Shown here: positions 60,102 through 64,000 of the stretch, piece after piece | Layout: every line of letters begins with the position of its first letter | How positions within the stretch are numbered: the first letter of the stretch is position 1 | Assembly (NCBI GenBank): GCA_002256435.1 | Contig: NKJC01000001.1 | Location: 1,956,179 to 2,020,178 of the forward strand | Source: Chitinophagaceae bacterium BSSC1 | Lineage (GTDB): Bacteria > Bacteroidota > Bacteroidia > Chitinophagales > Chitinophagaceae | Reading direction: 5' to 3' | Length of the DNA: 64,000 nt | The notes under the pieces: model-generated | Told to the model about the DNA's origin: nothing | Seen by the model: the letters and a program-made list of their open reading frames with translations, nothing else | Databases searched by the model: none | Translations under genes and position numbers: made by a program

Positions 60102-62342
60102 TTATCTAATTCCCAAACTAGAAAATAATTGCTGGTAATCTGGGTTATTGGGATTTACTTGTTTTAGGAACATGACATGCGTTCTGGCCTTATCGGGTCT
60201 ACTATTCTGTAAGTACACATAAGCCAATGCATAGTGCAAAGACTCTTCCTGTGGAAAGGATTTTAATCCCTGTTCCAAAACCTGTGCTGCTTTTTCAGCC
60301 TTGCTCATTTGTTGTAACAGCAACCCATAATTGTAATACAATCTACTGTTCTGGCTATTTAATTGAATGGCTTTTTCAAATGCCATAGCCGCGTTAGGAT
60401 TGTCTTTTATTTCATTGTATAAAAGGCCTAGATTATACCAAGCTCTGTCATTTTTGGGATCTGTTTTGGCTGCCAATTGCAATACTTGAATAGCGTCTTG
60501 ATTCTTGCCTTGTAAATTATAAGTAACCGCCAGATTGAGTCTTGCTAAGTTGGCCAAACTGTCTTTTTTGAGTGCCCTTAGGTAGAATTTTTCAGCATTG
60601 GCAAACTCCCCATTTCTCTGATAATGATCAGCAATACCAATATTACCGTGTGCAAAATCGGCTTGGTGTAACAAGTTTTTTTCCAATTCAGCTTTTGCTG
60701 TTTGATAAGCTGATTGGAATTCTTCTGGAACTTGAATATTCTTGCCCATACTACTGATTAAGTCGGCAGAGGCTATTCTAACAGCCCTAACCTTGTCTTT
60801 GAGCATGGCCGCAATGGCACCAAGGTTCATATTGTTTTTAGGGTAGGCTTGTAAACTTCTCAAAGCTTCATACCTAATTTGTGCATCAGCTGATGATAGG
60901 GATTCCATTAAGGCAGACATGCCATTGGGGAATGGAGTTGCTCCAAGATAATTAAGTGCAGTGGCTTTGATGATATTGGGTGTAGTGCTGTCTTGGAGCA
61001 ATCGTAACAAATGAGGTTCACTTTTATTGTCTATTCTGCTTCCAGGAATTAGATCCTCAACATAACTGTATTTTCTTTTTGGTCCATACCATTTAACCAC
61101 AGCATCTGCAGCCCATTTGGCGGGTTTGTCCTGATGGCAATTGTTACAAGCATTTGGAGTTGCATATGTTACACTCATATCTGGTCTAGGCACCCTAAAA
61201 CTATGGTCATGCCTCAGGTCATTACCCATATAATTTTTACCAGGTGCATGACAGTTTACACAGGCAGCTCCTGCTGTATTAATGGTATGAAAATGGTGGG
61301 ATGGTTCATCAAAGGTTTTGGCATGGCATTGCAAACAAGTGAGGTTGCCCGGTAAGACCAATTTGCCAGAGTGTGGATTATGGCAATTACTACACTGCAC
61401 CCCTCTGGCAAACATTTTACTTTGTAAAAAGGATGCATAGTTATAGTCTTCTTCATTCACCTGTCCGTCTGCATGAAAACGCTCTGTATTGGGAACTGCT
61501 GGAATATGATTGTCTAATAATTCTGTACTGGCAATTTTATCAGCTGCTACATTACTTTGAACCGCATGGCAGGGTGCACAGGCATTGATCTGGTCTAATT
61601 GTTTGGTATTTTTTGCCAATAACAATAGCGAATTTGGTTGTTTATTGCCAGATTGATAGTCTTTGCCATTGATATATTTTACATGTTGTTCTCCTGGTCC
61701 ATGACAGGCTTCACAACTAACCGTGAGCAAGTCATAGCTGGTTTGGTAACTATCTTTTTCTAAGTCATAATTCTTTTTCAAATTGGTGCTATGACATTCG
61801 GCACACATGGTATTCCAGTTTTGTGCATTCCCAGTCCAGTGCAACCAATCCCGATAATGAATTTTCTGTCCCTTATATTGTTGAAACCATTTTTTGTCTC
61901 TACTATCCCAGGATTGTCTAGTCACTTGCATTTTACCATCTGGGAATTCAATCAGGTATTGTTGTAATGGGTAATGTCCAAAAGCATATTTAACGGTGTA
62001 ATCATGATTCTGCCCATCTTCTCCTTGGGTATTGACAATGTATTTACCCTCTTTTTTAAAAAAACGGGAAGAAACACCATCGGCTTGTAGGGATGTATTA
62101 TTAAAATTGCCCAAAACGGCAGAATCCGTTGGCTCCTGCATGGCTTTAAAATGATCCGACATTTTCCAATCTGTATATTGCTTTGGATGACAGCTTTGGC
62201 ATTTTTCAGCGCCAATATAGGCATTGGGTAAAGCGGCCAATGCTGCAGCATCTTTTACTGAGGGTTTGCAATATTGCATGGTTCCTGCAAAAACAAGAAC
62301 AAAAAGGATGATGCTAGAAATGGTTGTTACTTGCCTATTCAA
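60102..62342 (-). CDS. Multiheme c-type cytochrome (8 CXXCH) fused to HEAT-like and TPR repeats
   Basis: CQSCH, CAECH, CEACH, CAPCH, CSNCH, CLQCH, CVNCH, CNNCH; TPR units 'NDRAWYNLGLLYNEIKDNPNAAMAFEKAIQLN'. Confidence 0.92.
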   Translation of the reverse strand: MNRQVTTISSIILFVLVFAGTMQYCKPSVKDAAALAALPNAYIGAEKCQSCHPKQYTDWKMSDHFKAMQEPTDSAVLGNFNNTSLQADGVSSRFFKKEGKYIVNTQGEDGQNHDYTVKYAFGHYPLQQYLIEFPDGKMQVTRQSWDSRDKKWFQQYKGQKIHYRDWLHWTGNAQNWNTMCAECHSTNLKKNYDLEKDSYQTSYDLLTVSCEACHGPGEQHVKYINGKDYQSGNKQPNSLLLLAKNTKQLDQINACAPCHAVQSNVAADKIASTELLDNHIPAVPNTERFHADGQVNEEDYNYASFLQSKMFARGVQCSNCHNPHSGKLVLPGNLTCLQCHAKTFDEPSHHFHTINTAGAACVNCHAPGKNYMGNDLRHDHSFRVPRPDMSVTYATPNACNNCHQDKPAKWAADAVVKWYGPKRKYSYVEDLIPGSRIDNKSEPHLLRLLQDSTTPNIIKATALNYLGATPFPNGMSALMESLSSADAQIRYEALRSLQAYPKNNMNLGAIAAMLKDKVRAVRIASADLISSMGKNIQVPEEFQSAYQTAKAELEKNLLHQADFAHGNIGIADHYQRNGEFANAEKFYLRALKKDSLANLARLNLAVTYNLQGKNQDAIQVLQLAAKTDPKNDRAWYNLGLLYNEIKDNPNAAMAFEKAIQLNSQNSRLYYNYGLLLQQMSKAEKAAQVLEQGLKSFPQEESLHYALAYVYLQNSRPDKARTHVMFLKQVNPNNPDYQQLFSSLGIR

Positions 62343-62482
62343 TGCGTTGGTTTTGTAGTGGGCGATAATTGGGTTAAAAATAGCTTATAAATTTGAAAAT
62401 CTAGATTCAAGGCGTTTTATGACATATGTCAGAAAAGTTCCCATGATAGTGGAATATTTTGCACCCATTCAAAAAACCACAC

Positions 62483-63034
62483 ATGAAACAATTACTGACA
62501 GTACTATTGGCCATTCTACTGATATCCACTGTAGGATTAGCCCAAGAAAAAAAACAAGCACATGGTCCCGAAGAAGGAAAACTAAGTCATCACCAATTGA
62601 GTTTTATGCTGAGTCATTCCTATATCTCGGAAGGCTATTTTTTTGGTTCCAAAAAATGGATTGCCGCCCCCTCTATTGGGTTTGACTATAATTATTGGTT
62701 TAAAAAACAATTGGCAATTGGTATTCATACCGATTTAATCAAGGAGAATTTTGCATTAGAAGAAATTGCTGGTGATAAAATTATTGAACGATCCACCCCA
62801 TTTGCCTTAGTTCCCGCATTGACCTATAAGCCTGGGGAACATGGGGCATTGGTCTTAGGAATGGGTGGGGAATTTGCCAAAGAAGGTAGTATTGCCCTTA
62901 CAAGGTTAGGTTATGAATATGGTTGGGAATTGCCTAAGAAATATGAACTGGCTTTTAGTCTAACTTATGACCTGAAATGGAATGCCTATAATACCTGGAC
63001 TTTTGGAATGGTGGTTTCAAAGTTTTTTAAATAA
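62483..63034 (+). CDS. Secreted/outer-membrane hypothetical protein
   Basis: Signal peptide MKQLLTVLLAILLISTVGLAQ; beta-rich remainder. Confidence 0.6.
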   Translation: MKQLLTVLLAILLISTVGLAQEKKQAHGPEEGKLSHHQLSFMLSHSYISEGYFFGSKKWIAAPSIGFDYNYWFKKQLAIGIHTDLIKENFALEEIAGDKIIERSTPFALVPALTYKPGEHGALVLGMGGEFAKEGSIALTRLGYEYGWELPKKYELAFSLTYDLKWNAYNTWTFGMVVSKFFK

Positions 63035-63088
63035 TCTTTTAACCTTTTAGTGGCCATTTTTTCTATCTTGACGGCATAAATTGCCATC

Positions 63089-63670
63089 ATGAGAAAAAAG
63101 CTTTTGTCCATTATTCTTACTTTTTTACCATTCGCATGCTTGCTAGCGCAAAATAAAGTACCCATATTTAGCAAAGAACATTTGGCTGAACAAGCGATTA
63201 ATGAAAAAGCGGCAGATTTTAAATTAAAGGATTTAACAGGTAAAACGGTTAGTCTATCTGCACTAAAAGGCAAAGTAGTGGTGTTAGATTTTTGGGCCAC
63301 TTGGTGTGGTCCTTGTAAAGCATCATTTCCAGCTATGAAGGCAGCTGTTGAAAAATTCAAAGATAGTTCGCACGTTGTTTTCCTTTTTATAGATACCTGG
63401 GAAACCCAAGAAACAGAAAAGGCTAGAAGAAAAGAAGTCACAGATTTTATAGCAGAAAATGCTTATCCTTTTCAGATTCTAATGGATGAAAAGGTTAGAG
63501 GAAATCCTTACGAATACTTGGTGGGCATGAAATACAAAGCTGAATTGATTCCAGCCAAAGTAGTGATTGGAAGAGACGGAAATATCAAGTTTAGAACCAA
63601 GGGTTATAATGGTAGCAAGGAATATTTGGTAGATGAGTTATCTGCAATGATTGCTTATGCCAATAAATAA
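63089..63670 (+). CDS. TlpA/thioredoxin-like disulfide reductase
   Basis: Signal peptide; 'VVVLDFWATWCGPCKASFPAMKA' WCGPC active site. Confidence 0.93.
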   Translation: MRKKLLSIILTFLPFACLLAQNKVPIFSKEHLAEQAINEKAADFKLKDLTGKTVSLSALKGKVVVLDFWATWCGPCKASFPAMKAAVEKFKDSSHVVFLFIDTWETQETEKARRKEVTDFIAENAYPFQILMDEKVRGNPYEYLVGMKYKAELIPAKVVIGRDGNIKFRTKGYNGSKEYLVDELSAMIAYANK

Positions 63671-63678
63671 ATCAACTT

Positions 63679-63845
63679 AGAAGAAAGTGAAGAGTGAAGA
63701 AAGTGAAGAGTGAAGAGTGAAGAGTGAAGAGTGAAAAGTGAAAAGTGAAAAGTGAAGAGTGAAGAGAGGGGGAAGAAGTGAAGAGTGAAGAGTGAAGAGT
63801 GAAAAGTGAAAAGTGAAAAGTGAAGAATTAAGAGTGAAGAATGGA
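63679..63845 (+). repeat. Second purine-rich GTGAARA heptamer array
   Basis: Runs of GTGAAGA/GTGAAAA with GAAGAA interruptions, same motif as 21129-21320. Confidence 0.95.
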
Positions 63846-63869
63846 CTGAGAAAATCTAAAACTGCTTTA

Positions 63870-64000
63870 ATACGGGACTGTTTTATAAACTGTGTAAGTG
63901 AGGGATAAGTTGGGGTGCACCCCAACTTATCCCTCACTTTTTTTAACTTTAAAACACAGTTTAGATTATGGACAAAGAACAAATGCTCTCAGATGCTTTT
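63870..64000 (+). mobile_element. Possible left end of an IS256-like insertion sequence, truncated by window end
   Basis: GGGACTGTTTTATAAACTGTGTAAG resembles an IS256-family terminal repeat; protective hairpin; ORF start MDKEQMLSDAF... at 63968. Confidence 0.4.
63896..63944 (+). terminator. 40-bp perfect palindrome (44 bp with AA/TT) followed by T-run
   Basis: GTGAGGGATAAGTTGGGGTGCACCCCAACTTATCCCTCAC at 63898-63937, T7 at 63938-63944. Confidence 0.85.

Noticed and set aside
63677-63982. 101-aa minus-strand ORF with LFTLHSSLFTFHFS repeats
   Set aside because: Produced by the stop-free complement of the heptamer array; no start context or non-repetitive domain

Overview
This 64 kb window is a gene-dense, mostly housekeeping chromosomal segment from a member of the Bacteroidetes, probably Chitinophagaceae-like (judged from gene families, TonB receptors and TAnnTTTG-type -7 elements). 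No rRNA, tRNA, CRISPR array, prophage or obvious defence island was found. Recognisable blocks: pheT(3' end)-coiled coil-zapA-rny-rplS-tatA-gatA; pabB/purA/RelA-SpoT; an atpBEFHA operon with no atpG next to it; ABC transporter and TonB receptor genes; pdxA/rsmA/greA/HIT/ruvC; ftsX-DUF3098-uppP; leuS; an S9 peptidase; an exported SOD-like protein; a MarR/NmrA module; ruvB; a DtxR/TonB-receptor pair; HerA-like/recQ/copA; tsaE; alanine dehydrogenase; an 8-CXXCH multiheme-TPR protein; and TlpA. The most interesting non-coding signals are: (1) two purine-rich heptamer (GTGAARA) arrays, each directly behind the stop codon of a + strand gene; (2) a 40-bp perfect palindrome plus T-run just before a truncated ORF at the right edge, possibly the left end of an IS256-like element; (3) a terminator-like hairpin at the very start of the greA leader; (4) tandem hairpins between atpE and atpF; (5) palindromic operator candidates for the DtxR and MarR regulators. 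The most interesting protein signal is an SOD homologue with non-canonical active-site residues. No complete new multi-gene system could be shown. All calls were made by eye, without database searches.
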